A DNA stretch of 64,000 bases from Gammaproteobacteria bacterium. Lineage in GTDB: Bacteria > Pseudomonadota > Gammaproteobacteria > Coxiellales > Coxiellaceae. The notes beneath the pieces are model-generated. The model was not told the origin of the DNA. It made no database searches and was given only the letters and a program-made list of their open reading frames with translations. Below, one piece after another: positions 43,827-55,651 of this stretch. The translations under genes were made by a program, and so were the position numbers. The first letter of the stretch is position 1. The number at the start of each line of letters is the position of its first letter. The stretch spans positions 248,001 through 312,000 of the forward strand of contig JAUIAD010000001.1 of NCBI GenBank assembly GCA_030425685.1, written 5' to 3'.

Positions 43827-45254
43827 CTACTGATGATGCATAAAGTGCGACGCCAATACCGAAGCGACACAGCCGGTTACTCGTTTTGCCATTGGCAAAT
43901 GCAAAAATTCATTCGGGCCATGCGCGTTAGATTTAGGGCCTAAAACACCGGTAATAAGAAATTGCGCTTTGGGAAATAAGTCACCGAGCATGCCCATAAA
44001 AGGGATGCTGCCGCCTTCGCCAAAGTAGGCGGCGGGGGCACCAAAAAAGGCATTCGATGCGGTATCGCTAGCGGCTTCTAGCCACTCTGCTAATAAAGGT
44101 GCATGCCAGCCACTGGCGCAGTCTTCGGGTTCGAAGGAGACTTGTGCATCAAACGGTGGGTTCTTCTCTAAAGTTTCCTTTAACACTTGTGTGGCTTTTT
44201 CAGCATCGCACGTTGGGCCTAAGCGCATCGATAATTTTACTGATAATTCTGGCAAGGTCACGTTGCCGGCATTGGCAATGGAAGGTAAGCCATCAGCACC
44301 AGTGATTGATAGGCGCGCACGCCAGGTGCGGTTTAATAATAATTCGGTGGTGTTGGTGGCCACAGCATGTGTTTTGCCAGCAAATGGATAGGCTTTTTTA
44401 ATCGTGTCTTTTAAAACAAGCGCTGTTTTTTCTGCTTGCTTAACGCGTAATTCAGGGATGTCGACGATAAGTTCGTCTAAAATAATTTCCCCGGTTTCTT
44501 TATTTTCAATGCGATCGAGTAATTGTCGCAACACCATGGTGCACGTAGGTACGATACCGCTGCCAAGGCCTGAGTGGATGCCTTCGGTTAAGACTTTAAT
44601 TTTTAATTCGCCACCAGCAATACCGCGTAACGATGTGGTGCTCCACAGTTGCTCGTAGTTACCAGCACCAGAATCAAGGCAAATAATTAAATCTGGTTCG
44701 CCAATGCGGGGTTGTAATTCTTTTAAATAAACCGGTAAATCGTAGCTGCCGCTTTCCTCGCACGCTTCTATAATCACTACGCAGCGACCGTGTGGAACGC
44801 CGTGTTTTTGTAATGCCGCTATAGCGGTTAGCGCACTAAATACAGCGTAGCCATCATCAGCACCACCACGACCATAGAGTTTGTCATCTTCAATAACCGG
44901 TTTCCAAGGGCCTTTATCATCATCCCAGCCGACCATCTCAGGCTGCTTATCCATATGGCCGTAGAGCAAAACCGTTTCTTCACCTTGCCCAGGGATGTCG
45001 ATAAATAGTAACGGTGTTCGACCAGGTAGCTGGATCACTTCTAACGCCATATCTTTAATGGTTTGCTTGCGGCACCAACGCTCTATGAGATCCATCGCTT
45101 CTTTCATAAAGCCATTGGCTTCCCAGTCAGGGTCAAACATCGGCGATTTGTTCGGTATTTTAATGTATTCAATCAGTTGCGGGGTAATATCTTCGTCCCA
45201 GCTGGTGTTGATCTGTTGTTTGATGCTGTCTAATTGATCGTTAAATGTGCTCAT
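43827..45254 (-). CDS. M20-family metallopeptidase (dipeptidase-like)
   Basis: 475 residues from the ATG at 45254. Zinc-site motifs are visible: LLYGHMDKQPE, GRGGADDGYAVFSAL and IIEACEESGSYD (catalytic Glu and metal ligand), with a dimerisation domain in the middle. The C-terminal YFGEGGSIPFMG and GPKSNAHGPNEF contribute the last His. These enzymes cleave dipeptides or acyl-amino acids in the cytosol. It begins 16 bases after the transporter gene, so uptake and hydrolysis of an amino compound may be coupled. Confidence 0.88.
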   Translation of the reverse strand: MSTFNDQLDSIKQQINTSWDEDITPQLIEYIKIPNKSPMFDPDWEANGFMKEAMDLIERWCRKQTIKDMALEVIQLPGRTPLLFIDIPGQGEETVLLYGHMDKQPEMVGWDDDKGPWKPVIEDDKLYGRGGADDGYAVFSALTAIAALQKHGVPHGRCVVIIEACEESGSYDLPVYLKELQPRIGEPDLIICLDSGAGNYEQLWSTTSLRGIAGGELKIKVLTEGIHSGLGSGIVPTCTMVLRQLLDRIENKETGEIILDELIVDIPELRVKQAEKTALVLKDTIKKAYPFAGKTHAVATNTTELLLNRTWRARLSITGADGLPSIANAGNVTLPELSVKLSMRLGPTCDAEKATQVLKETLEKNPPFDAQVSFEPEDCASGWHAPLLAEWLEAASDTASNAFFGAPAAYFGEGGSIPFMGMLGDLFPKAQFLITGVLGPKSNAHGPNEFLHLPMAKRVTGCVASVLASHFMHHQ

Positions 45255-45270
45255 AATGAAAATCTCTTTT

Positions 45271-46629
45271 TTATACAACCGAACTAATAAAAACAATTAA
45301 AATGGCGATAGGTGCTACATATCTTACCAGAAAGCGCCAGATCTTATAAACAGGAGAGTAGGTAGCAACTTCCTCCTGAGTTTTGCGTCGACTCATCACC
45401 CAGCCAGCAAAGACGGCAAAACCAAATCCACCCAGTGGCAGGATAATATCGGTGGGAACATTGGTAGCGATATCAAAAACAGTATAATGGCCAAACAGTT
45501 TGACCTTTTGCCACAGGTTAAAAGACAGCACCGAGCCAATACCAAAAAACCAGGCAAGAAAGCCAATCAGTAGAGCTGATTTTGCGCGTGTTAATTTAAG
45601 GCGGTTCATAGCAATAACAATTAATGGCTCAGCGATATTAATCGACGAGGTCCAGGCAGCAAATAACAATAAGATAAAAAACAGCCCGCCCACAAAGCTG
45701 CCCCAACTAATATGCGCAAAGGTGATCGGCAACGTTTCAAACATCAAGCCAGGACCCGATTGCGGAGCAAGATGAAAGGCAAAGACGATAGGAAAAATAG
45801 CCAAACCGGATAAGACAGCAACCAAAACATCTAAGCCAGCAACAATAAAAACCGAACGCACTAGCTGCACGCGTTTAGGAATATAAGCGCCATAGGTCAG
45901 CATGGCACCAGCACCAAGCGCTAGGGTAAAAAAAGCATGCCCCATCGCGGCAATAACAATCGTGGTATTAATTTTATCAAGATGAAAATCAAATAAGAAA
46001 TGAAAGGCTTTGCCAAAATCGCCTTCGTGAGCTGCAAAAATAACTAAAGCAATAAGAATTAAATACAGCGCCGGCATCATCAGTTTAGTAGCACGCTCCA
46101 AACCTTGCTGCACCCCAGCAATAATAACGCCAATCGTTAAACACATAAAAAGACTATGAAAGCCAAGCAGTTTCCACGGGTTACTAAGAAAAGCGGTCCA
46201 GGTATGGGAAATTTGTGTTGGGTTTGCATTGGCAAAGGAACCTGAAAACGCATGAAATAAATAATAAATACTCCAGCCAGAAACCACACTATAAAAAGAC
46301 AGTGTTAGCAATAAGCCAAGCGCTCCCCACCAGCCTAGCATGCCCCAATGGCGGGTGTGCTTTTCTTCTTGCGCCAGTGTTGCTAAGGCATCAACGGGAT
46401 TCTGGCGCGCGCGGCGTCCGATTACAAATTCGGCAATCATAATTGGTAAGCCCATGCCAATCACAAAGACTAAATACAACAGCACAAAGGCGCTACCACC
46501 ATTCATACCCGCCATGTACGGAAAGCGCCAAATATTGCCCAGTCCAACGGCGGCACCGGTTGCTGCTAAAATAAAAGCCCATTTGGATGACCACTGATCC
46601 TGGAGTAGGGTGACCTTTTTTTGTGCCAT
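45271..46629 (-). CDS. Sodium-dependent transporter, neurotransmitter:sodium symporter (SNF) family
   Basis: 452 residues, about eleven to twelve helices. The first helix carries the family signature WAFILAATGAAVGLGNIWRFPYMAGMNGG, with unwound Gly and Asn residues at the sodium and substrate sites. Bacterial members usually take up amino acids with Na+. The ATG follows ACAGGAA. It is the first gene of a two-gene unit with the M20 peptidase. It is divergent from pyrG. Confidence 0.9.
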   Translation of the reverse strand: MAQKKVTLLQDQWSSKWAFILAATGAAVGLGNIWRFPYMAGMNGGSAFVLLYLVFVIGMGLPIMIAEFVIGRRARQNPVDALATLAQEEKHTRHWGMLGWWGALGLLLTLSFYSVVSGWSIYYLFHAFSGSFANANPTQISHTWTAFLSNPWKLLGFHSLFMCLTIGVIIAGVQQGLERATKLMMPALYLILIALVIFAAHEGDFGKAFHFLFDFHLDKINTTIVIAAMGHAFFTLALGAGAMLTYGAYIPKRVQLVRSVFIVAGLDVLVAVLSGLAIFPIVFAFHLAPQSGPGLMFETLPITFAHISWGSFVGGLFFILLLFAAWTSSINIAEPLIVIAMNRLKLTRAKSALLIGFLAWFFGIGSVLSFNLWQKVKLFGHYTVFDIATNVPTDIILPLGGFGFAVFAGWVMSRRKTQEEVATYSPVYKIWRFLVRYVAPIAILIVFISSVV

Positions 46630-46753
46630 TTGCGAGATTCCTGTTGTGATATGTCGGGTAACGGTTTGTAAAAGCGGCTATTCTGACAAATGTTGTACTG
46701 CTCTGCAAGTGCAGGGTTGTCAGCACAGCCAATTTTAGGCAAGTGTATCTTAG

Positions 46754-48487
<1,734 letters not shown>

Positions 48488-48601
48488 ATAAGGAGGAATA
48501 AAGGAATATTCAGTTAACAAGCAAAAGCGTCTTTGCGTAAAATAAAATAATTAAAACGGCTTATCAGCAAAAAATATAGAATCGCGGTAGGTGGTCCATA
48601 A

Positions 48602-49888
<1,287 letters not shown>

Positions 49889-49946
49889 TAACTGACAAGA
49901 AAAAAATAACGCCAATCGAAATGGCACTGTTACTAAAAGCATAACC

Positions 49947-49972
49947 GTAGGGGCGCAGCATGCTGCGCCCGC
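49947..49972 (+). repeat. Dispersed palindrome, family A, copy 6
   Basis: The same 26-base element as at 2115, with core GGGGCGCAGCATGCTGCGCC, in the eno-ftsB gap. Confidence 0.9.
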
Positions 49973-50038
49973 TCCCGCACCGCCGCACCTAAAGACAAAA
50001 ACCAACACATCCCCCCCAATACTTGCTACAATAATGAA

Positions 50039-50320
50039 ATGACCAAGCTTATTATCATCGCACTAGCGGCCTTATTATTTTTCCTCCAATACGAATTTTG
50101 GTTTTCGCCGGGTGGTTTTCTCAGTGTGTACCATATGCGCAAAGCAGTAGCGCATGAACAAGTTACACACCAAAAACTAACCGAGCGCAATGACGTATTA
50201 CGCGCTGACATCAAAGACCTTAAACAAGGCAATGAAGCGATAGAGGAACACGCCCGCAGTGATCTAGGAATGATAAAGCCGGGTGAGACATTTTATCAGG
50301 TCGTTCATCGCAAAAGGTAA
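50039..50320 (+). CDS. ftsB: Cell division protein FtsB
   Basis: 93 residues. A single N-terminal membrane helix (LIIIALAALLFFLQYEFWF) is followed by a periplasmic coiled coil (VTHQKLTERNDVLRADIKDLKQGNEAIEEHARSDLGMIKPGETFYQVV). The RSDLGMIKPGE ending is characteristic. FtsB joins FtsL and FtsQ to activate septal wall synthesis. It has no clear ribosome site, and a TACAAT element sits just upstream (50027-50032), so a very short leader is possible. Confidence 0.92.
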   Translation: MTKLIIIALAALLFFLQYEFWFSPGGFLSVYHMRKAVAHEQVTHQKLTERNDVLRADIKDLKQGNEAIEEHARSDLGMIKPGETFYQVVHRKR

Positions 50321-50377
50321 TGTAGTCAGATGTGACCTTGGGTTGAATGAGAAAGGGGTTTCCAGTAGAGTTTTTTT

Positions 50378-51139
50378 ATGATTAGAATATTACTTTCAAA
50401 TGATGATGGGGTTTATGCCAAAGGTTTAGCAACGCTGGCTGAATGTATGAAAGAGCTAGCGCATGTCAGTGTCGTTGCGCCAGATCGTAATCGTAGTGGC
50501 GCGAGTAACTCGTTGACCCTCAACGCCCCTTTGCATATTAAACATTTAGACAGTGGCATGGTCAGCGTAGAAGGCACGCCGACGGATTGCGTTCACTTGG
50601 CGATTACCGGTTTATTATCGGAAGTGCCTGATATGGTGATGACCGGTATTAACGCGGGTTCAAACTTAGGCGATGATGTTTGGTATTCTGGAACGGTAGC
50701 CGCGGCAATGGAGGGGCGCTTTTTAGGTTTGCCTGCTGTGGCCATTTCCTTAACCGGTGAATATTATAATCACTATAAAACAGCTGGCATTGTCGCGCAG
50801 CAAATTATGCAGCATATCTTAAAAGACCCGCTACCCAAAACAACCATTTTGAACGTCAATGTTCCCGATGTTGCCTATGGTGATCTGCGAGGTTTCGAAG
50901 TGACTCGTTTAGGTACACGTCACTGCGCAGAACCTACCATTCGCCAAATCGATCCGCGTGGCCATCCGATTTATTGGGTCGGTCCTGCTGGCGCAGAGCA
51001 AGATGCTGGACCGGGTACTGACTTTTATGCAATCAATAATAATTGTGTTTCTATTACACCGCTGCGTGTTGATTTGACACATTATGAAGCATTCGACCAT
51101 TTAACGGCCTGGGTAGACGGCTTGGACCCATTAAAATGA
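50378..51139 (+). CDS. surE: 5'/3'-nucleotidase SurE
   Basis: 253 residues. The metal-binding N-terminus [15 protein letters not shown] and the segment [17 protein letters not shown] are diagnostic, as are [11 protein letters not shown] and [26 protein letters not shown]. SurE dephosphorylates nucleoside monophosphates and helps stationary-phase survival. It overlaps nlpD by 4 bases, in the conserved surE-nlpD-rpoS order (pcm is missing). Confidence 0.95.
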   Translation: MIRILLSNDDGVYAKGLATLAECMKELAHVSVVAPDRNRSGASNSLTLNAPLHIKHLDSGMVSVEGTPTDCVHLAITGLLSEVPDMVMTGINAGSNLGDDVWYSGTVAAAMEGRFLGLPAVAISLTGEYYNHYKTAGIVAQQIMQHILKDPLPKTTILNVNVPDVAYGDLRGFEVTRLGTRHCAEPTIRQIDPRGHPIYWVGPAGAEQDAGPGTDFYAINNNCVSITPLRVDLTHYEAFDHLTAWVDGLDPLK

Positions 51140-51906
51140 GTAAAATATTTTCACTTTGTTTGTTGGGTGGCATGTCCTTATTGTGTGCCGCTTGTAGTTC
51201 TGAAACCCCGTATGCGCCGGTGACGAGTATAAATCAACATGCCCCTGTCGCTCGTACTGAGAGGCGACATGCGCCAGTAATGAGCCAGCAGCGCCGTGTT
51301 GCTCCTGCCAGAGCAAGCAGCACTATCGGCATGGATACGGAACCAGCTCCTGCCGGTTACTACCGAGTGAAACCCGGTGACACTGTGTATTCTGTTGCCT
51401 GGTTATATGGCTTAGACTATCGCGCGCTCAGATCGATTAATAATTTAACGGCGGCCAATAGGATTCAACCTGGGGAATGGTTACAGATTAGCGATAAACA
51501 TTTTTTTCAAAAAAAATATAAAAAATCTTTGCACAAATTAGGCCCTTGGCAGTGGCCAGCAAGAGGTGTAGTCGCGCAAAATTTCTCGAAAAAAACCTTA
51601 GGAAACAAAGGTATTAATATCTCCGGGAGCTACGCTGAACCCGTCACTGCCGCGCAAAGTGGAATCGTTGTCTATAGTGGTGCAGGGGTGCGAGGATATG
51701 GTAATCTAATATTAATAAAGCACAACGAAAGTTTTCTGAGCGCATATGCTTTTAATATGCGTAACTTGGTAAGTATAGGCGATAGAGTAAATATTGGGCA
51801 AAGGATTGCTCTAATGGGGCGCGATAATGCAGGCCGAGCATGGCTGCATTTTGAGATTCGTAAGGATGGAAAACCCGTGAATCCGGCGCGTTATTTGCAC
51901 TATTAA
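51136..51906 (+). CDS. nlpD: Lipoprotein NlpD (LysM and M23 domains)
   Basis: 256 residues. The lipoprotein signal ends in lipobox LCAAC. A LysM domain (about 75-120, [24 protein letters not shown]) binds peptidoglycan. A LytM/M23 domain (about 150-255) ends in [21 protein letters not shown] and [19 protein letters not shown]. The Zn-ligand pattern of active M23 enzymes (HxxxD, HxH) is absent, as in E. coli NlpD, which activates amidases at the septum. It precedes rpoS by 27 bases and likely contains its promoter. Confidence 0.92.
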   Translation: MSKIFSLCLLGGMSLLCAACSSETPYAPVTSINQHAPVARTERRHAPVMSQQRRVAPARASSTIGMDTEPAPAGYYRVKPGDTVYSVAWLYGLDYRALRSINNLTAANRIQPGEWLQISDKHFFQKKYKKSLHKLGPWQWPARGVVAQNFSKKTLGNKGINISGSYAEPVTAAQSGIVVYSGAGVRGYGNLILIKHNESFLSAYAFNMRNLVSIGDRVNIGQRIALMGRDNAGRAWLHFEIRKDGKPVNPARYLHY

Positions 51907-51933
51907 GCCTTGTAGTCAAATTAAGGGATTAAT

Positions 51934-53193
51934 ATGGCTATTGAGAAGAAAAAAAAGACGCCAGTGAGGGCTACGATGAACAAGAAGTCGTCTCAAAAAA
52001 GTGGTGCGTCCAAAAAAACAAAAAAAGCTGCGAATGCAAAAGTTGCAGCGAAGAAAACTGTTGCGAAAAAAACTAAGAAAGCAACAGCGAAAAAAGGCGC
52101 CGTTAAAAAGAGCACGGTGAAAAAGCGTGCTACTAAAAAAAGCACGGCTAAAAAGCCTGCCAAAAAGACGGTTAAAAGCAAAGCCGCCAAGAAAACCTCC
52201 ACCAAAAAAATGTCGATAGGTTCGCAGGGGCGAGATCTCTCTGTGGGTGATCACAGTTTTATCTTTGCTAAAAAATCAACTAAAAGCGCACCTAAAAAAG
52301 TAGCGACAAAAGAGAAAGTTAAAATAAAAGAGCCGGCCAAGCATCGCGGCAGGCAAGTCTCTCATTCTGATCCAACACAAATTTATTTACGTGAATTAGG
52401 TTTTAAATCACTGCTAACCGCAAAGGAAGAGTTAAAGCTAGCGCGTTTGGTGGTGAAAGGTAATAAAGATGCGCGTAAAAGAATGATAGAAAGCAATTTA
52501 CGTTTAGTGGTTAAAATTGCTCGTCATTATTGTAATCGTGGTTTGCCTTTTCTTGATTTAATTGAAGAGGGCAACCTCGGATTAATGACTGCGGTTGAAA
52601 AATTTGATCCTGAGCGCGGTTTTCGTTTTTCAACCTATGCGACCTGGTGGATTCGCCAAACCATTGAGCGGGCGATTATGAATCAAAGTCGCACGGTGCG
52701 TCTGCCTATTCATGTGATTAAAGAATTAAACATATACCTTAGGGCCGCGAAAAAACTGACGCAGCAATTAGACCATAAGCCGACGGCGGAGGAGATTGCT
52801 GCGTTGGTTGATAAGCCTATTGATGATATTCGCAAAGCGCTGGAATTGGCGCCTGATGCAACATCGCTGGATTCACCTGCGGCTTTAGAAGGGCAGCGTT
52901 CGATTGCTGATACGTTAAAAGATGAAAATAATACCGATCCAGAAAGTTTGATTCTTAGCGATGATATGCATCATCATATTCATCGCTGGTTAGACCGACT
53001 GGATGAGCGCCATCGTGAAGTGGTTATTCGCCGCTTTGGTTTGATGAATCATGAGAAGGGCACCTTGGAAGCGGTAGGCCGCGCGATTGGTTTGACGCGT
53101 GAGCGCGTAAGACAATTGCAGGTTGATGCGTTGGTGCAATTGCGTGAGATCATGGAGGCTGAAGGGGTTAATATTGAAGAGACCAAAGAGTAA
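51934..53193 (+). CDS. rpoS: RNA polymerase sigma factor RpoS with Lys-rich H1-like N-terminal extension
   Basis: 419 residues; the E. coli protein is about 330. The sigma core starts near residue 145: [10 protein letters not shown] (region 1.2), [30 protein letters not shown] and [17 protein letters not shown] (region 2), region 3, then a region 4 helix-turn-helix [19 protein letters not shown]. The first 92 residues contain 36 Lys, mostly as AKK/TKK/SKK repeats with Ala and Thr, like histone H1 tails or chlamydial Hc proteins. The start is supported by AAGGGAT before the ATG; an internal Met at 93 has no ribosome site. The position after nlpD identifies RpoS rather than another sigma-70 family member. 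Confidence 0.92.
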   Translation: MAIEKKKKTPVRATMNKKSSQKSGASKKTKKAANAKVAAKKTVAKKTKKATAKKGAVKKSTVKKRATKKSTAKKPAKKTVKSKAAKKTSTKKMSIGSQGRDLSVGDHSFIFAKKSTKSAPKKVATKEKVKIKEPAKHRGRQVSHSDPTQIYLRELGFKSLLTAKEELKLARLVVKGNKDARKRMIESNLRLVVKIARHYCNRGLPFLDLIEEGNLGLMTAVEKFDPERGFRFSTYATWWIRQTIERAIMNQSRTVRLPIHVIKELNIYLRAAKKLTQQLDHKPTAEEIAALVDKPIDDIRKALELAPDATSLDSPAALEGQRSIADTLKDENNTDPESLILSDDMHHHIHRWLDRLDERHREVVIRRFGLMNHEKGTLEAVGRAIGLTRERVRQLQVDALVQLREIMEAEGVNIEETKE

Positions 53194-53351
53194 GCTTTCG
53201 ACAGTAGCCCAAAACAGCTGTTAGAATTTACCTCACCCTGAGCGGATCTGTAGCCTCCCAAGTAAACCCGCGCTATCCTAAGCGAAAACTTATGTCATCC
53301 TGAGCTTGACTCAGGATCTCTTGATGTAAATTCGGGTCTTTTGGGTATACC

Positions 53352-53377
53352 GTAGGGGCGCAGCATGCTGCGCCCGC
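53352..53377 (+). repeat. Dispersed palindrome, family A, copy 7
   Basis: The same 26-base element as at 2115, between rpoS and the next gene. Confidence 0.9.
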
Positions 53378-53461
53378 TCTTTGTGATGGCAGTTAATTTT
53401 TGTAATAGGGTTATATCGCAGAGGTGCGGTGTATGAGAAATGATTGCGGTTATGCCTCGAC

Positions 53462-53572
53462 GCAGGAGGAAAGAAGGGTCTTTTGCAAAGGCGCTGGTTT
53501 CCCTCCCTGGATCGCTCTGGCAAAAATTTCCTGTTTTTGTAAGCTTTGCAAAAGACCCTTCTTTCCTCCTGC
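53462..53572. repeat. 29-base perfect inverted repeat with 53-base loop
   Basis: Arms 53462-53490 and 53544-53572 are exactly complementary; the outer part is GCAGGAGGAAAGAAGGGTCT. The loop is 53 bases. It could be a small mobile repeat (MITE-like) or a structured RNA. No second copy is seen in the window. Confidence 0.85.
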
Positions 53573-53888
53573 TAGTTTTTCACACTTTCAGAGAGGCGTT
53601 CAGGGGTTAGTGTGGAGTGGAATGGTAAGGTCGGTTACTTTGAATGCTATTATTTATGTACAAGAAGACAGAGCTTGACTCAGGATTTCTTGATGCTGCT
53701 GTCATGCTCTGTGGATCTCGGATGGTGTTCTTTGGACTTCTCCGGGGTGACGCAGGTTGGTTAAGTTATTTTAGTTTTAATATTTTCTAATTTGGGGCTT
53801 TTCTTGTCACCTTTTCACAGATTCTGTACAATCTAGCCAATGTGAATAAGTATTGTATGCTTGTTGTACTGACAGATGAGGGCCAGAG

Positions 53889-54113
53889 GTGAAAGAAAAA
53901 AACGGTGTTTACTATTTTGTTTGGGTGCTTCTAATTTGCTATGTCGCATTTATCTTTGTGTCTTTTGCAACAGGCTTATTTGGTTTTTCTTTTCCGCTGG
54001 GCATATTGTTGTTGGTATTAGCGTGTGTACCTATCGGTGGTTTGATCGTGATGTATCGTCAACGTAAAAACTCTAAAGAAGATAACTACTATTCAAAAAA
54101 TATTTATAAGTAA
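53889..54113 (+). CDS. Small membrane protein, 74 residues
   Basis: Starts at a GTG behind GAGGGCCAGAG. Two hydrophobic segments are seen: YYFVWVLLICYVAFIFVSF and FPLGILLLVLACVPIGGLIVM, with a polar, Lys/Asn/Tyr-rich tail. I do not recognise a family. It is 17 bases upstream of the YbjQ-like gene and likely co-transcribed with it. The ATG at 53876 in another frame was considered less likely. Confidence 0.6.
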   Translation: MKEKNGVYYFVWVLLICYVAFIFVSFATGLFGFSFPLGILLLVLACVPIGGLIVMYRQRKNSKEDNYYSKNIYK

Positions 54114-54130
54114 GAAAGCGAGAATGAATA

Positions 54131-54472
54131 ATGAGTGAATTAAGTCATGAGATTTTATTATCATCACAAGATAGTTTAGATGATTACCGTGTAGTAAAAA
54201 CCATTGGTTTGGTGCGTGGTAATACCGTTCGTAGCCGTAATATCGTAAGAAATTTTATTGCCAATCTACGTACGGTTGTTGGGGGTGAAATTCCAGAATA
54301 TACCAAGGTGCTAGCAGAATCGCGTGAACAGGCACTTGATCGTTTGCGCTCACATGCTAGAGAAGTTGGCGCGAACGCTGTGTTGACTGTTCGTATTGAT
54401 ACCGCTGAGGTCGGGCAAAACTGCGCTGAGCTTTTAGCTTATGGCACAGCTGTGATTATAGAAAAGAAGTAA
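54131..54472 (+). CDS. YbjQ/UPF0145 family protein
   Basis: 113 residues. The family pattern is clear: YRVVKTIGLVRGNTVRSRNIVRNFIANLRTVVGGEIPEYTKVL, then AREQALDRL-like SREQALDRLRSHAREVGANAVLTVRI, and the final AYGTAVII strand. The fold is a small homopentameric barrel; the function is unknown, though once annotated as heavy-metal binding. It follows a two-helix membrane protein. Confidence 0.85.
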   Translation: MSELSHEILLSSQDSLDDYRVVKTIGLVRGNTVRSRNIVRNFIANLRTVVGGEIPEYTKVLAESREQALDRLRSHAREVGANAVLTVRIDTAEVGQNCAELLAYGTAVIIEKK

Positions 54473-54500
54473 AGTGCCACATCTGCAAAAAAGCAGCACC

Positions 54501-54530
54501 GTCATCCCGCGACTTGATCGCGGGATCCAG
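54501..54530. repeat. Inverted-repeat element (CCCGCG/TCAAG type)
   Basis: CCCGCGACTTGATCGCGGG, a hairpin with 6-base arms, preceded by GTCAT and followed by ATCCAG, between two convergent genes. Related to the elements at 28214 and 55291. Confidence 0.75.
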
Positions 54531-54568
54531 GGGGAGTGGCAGTTAGAATGATTTTTACGCCCCGTTTT

Positions 54569-55168
54569 TTATTTAATATTTCTTTTCTGCAACTCAGACA
54601 CCGTCTGCGCTTTAGCAATAGAATCAGCAATATCCGTATGAAGCTGGCGACTAATTTGCGATGTTGTAAAAATACCGCATAAAGAATGCTGCACGTCTTC
54701 TTCACCATCACCATCATCAACAACTAAGGCATAATGCAAGCGTGTTTCTTTAAGTGTATTGACGATGTTGCCAACTTTCGCATAACGAATGGAGTTCAGT
54801 GTAAAAGCGCCAACCTCACTGATCTTAGTCATAATCATTTTTACCAAAATCTGGTGACGAGGAATGCGTCTTTCTTGAATGATTTTAATGGGCTTCTCGC
54901 CAAGCACATCTTCGGTGGCAATTACGCCAAGAATATGCTGATTTTTTCCTTCGACTAGCAGCAAATGCACGCCATTAATTTTCATTTCATTGAGCGCGTC
55001 ATCCATGGAAGTATCAGGCGTGACGGTGTGCGGCTTTTGCTGTCTAAAATCTTTCATGACAGCAAAGGCGGGGTCGTCTAGGTGTACGATTTCGGGTAGC
55101 TGTGTTGATCGTAGAATTGTATTGTTATCGGAAAGAGGGAAAGTGCTTAACGTTTCGTATTTTGCCAT
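54569..55168 (-). CDS. CBS-domain protein
   Basis: 199 residues with two CBS motifs: VTPDTSMDDALNEMKINGVHLLLVEGKNQHILGVIATEDVLG (about 47-90) and VGNIVNTLKETRLHYALVVDDG...SLCGIFTTSQISRQL (about 128-175). Such pairs bind adenosine nucleotides and regulate partner proteins. There is no other domain. The partner is unknown. Confidence 0.82.
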   Translation of the reverse strand: MAKYETLSTFPLSDNNTILRSTQLPEIVHLDDPAFAVMKDFRQQKPHTVTPDTSMDDALNEMKINGVHLLLVEGKNQHILGVIATEDVLGEKPIKIIQERRIPRHQILVKMIMTKISEVGAFTLNSIRYAKVGNIVNTLKETRLHYALVVDDGDGEEDVQHSLCGIFTTSQISRQLHTDIADSIAKAQTVSELQKRNIK

Positions 55169-55290
55169 GTGCCATTCTCGCTGTCTTTTTTCATTGATGA
55201 GATTGTTATAGATACTAAAAATTATATCAGTTCATGCGCGCCTGTAATAGAATTATTGGTGGTGTATCAAGTTTCTAGTTGGTGTCTTGG

Positions 55291-55316
55291 ACCCCACGGT
55301 CAAGCCGCGGGGTGAC
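55291..55316. repeat. Inverted-repeat element (CCCGCG/TCAAG type)
   Basis: ACCCCACGGTCAAGCCGCGG followed by GGTGAC, an imperfect hairpin in the 55169-55462 gap. The rest of that 294-base gap shows no gene. Confidence 0.6.
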
Positions 55317-55462
55317 GGGTTGTGTAGTGGGTGGCGAGATGGGGTTTGAGGGTTTCAACCTATTGGATGTGCTGTTAGCATTTCGTCTGTTCAAGTTTTG
55401 TCGGTTGCTTGCTCTTTTGACTGTGATAGAATCAGGCTCACATTCAAGCGAGGAGGCTAACG

Positions 55463-55651
55463 ATGTCTGATGAACAAGCTTGTACATCTTTATCATATGA
55501 AGTAACTCAGGAAGATCTACCGTTGTCTTGCCCCATGCCGGGTATGCGTGTTTGGGATGCACATCCACGTGTTTATCTCCCTATCGAAAAAAAAGGTAAG
55601 GTCACTTGCCCTTACTGTGAAGCCACTTATGTTCTGAAAGATGCAGAATAG
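55463..55651 (+). CDS. Small zinc-finger protein, zf-CHCC family
   Basis: 62 residues; ATG behind GAGGAGG. It has the family pattern CPMPGMRVWDAHPRVYLPI and CPYCEATYVL, giving Cys-His-Cys-Cys zinc ligands. Homologues include the NDUFS6-type subunit; free-standing bacterial copies often lie near the heptosyltransferase genes, as here. It overlaps waaF by 11 bases. Confidence 0.85.
   Translation: MSDEQACTSLSYEVTQEDLPLSCPMPGMRVWDAHPRVYLPIEKKGKVTCPYCEATYVLKDAE

Larger units (their letters stand above)
53194..53888. other. Intergenic region of 695 bases filled with repeats
   Basis: No convincing gene. It holds a TCAAG-type inverted repeat (53294-53318), a family A palindrome (53352-53377), a 29-base perfect inverted repeat (53462-53572) and a partial TCAAG-type copy (53671-53690). 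The last 60 bases are AT-rich and probably carry the promoter of the next gene. Confidence 0.7.

Noticed and set aside
51916-52254. Minus-strand open frames (Phe/Leu-rich) opposite the start of rpoS
   Set aside because: They are the complement of AAG/AAA-rich Lys codons; the plus frame has the ribosome site and continues into a conserved sigma factor.
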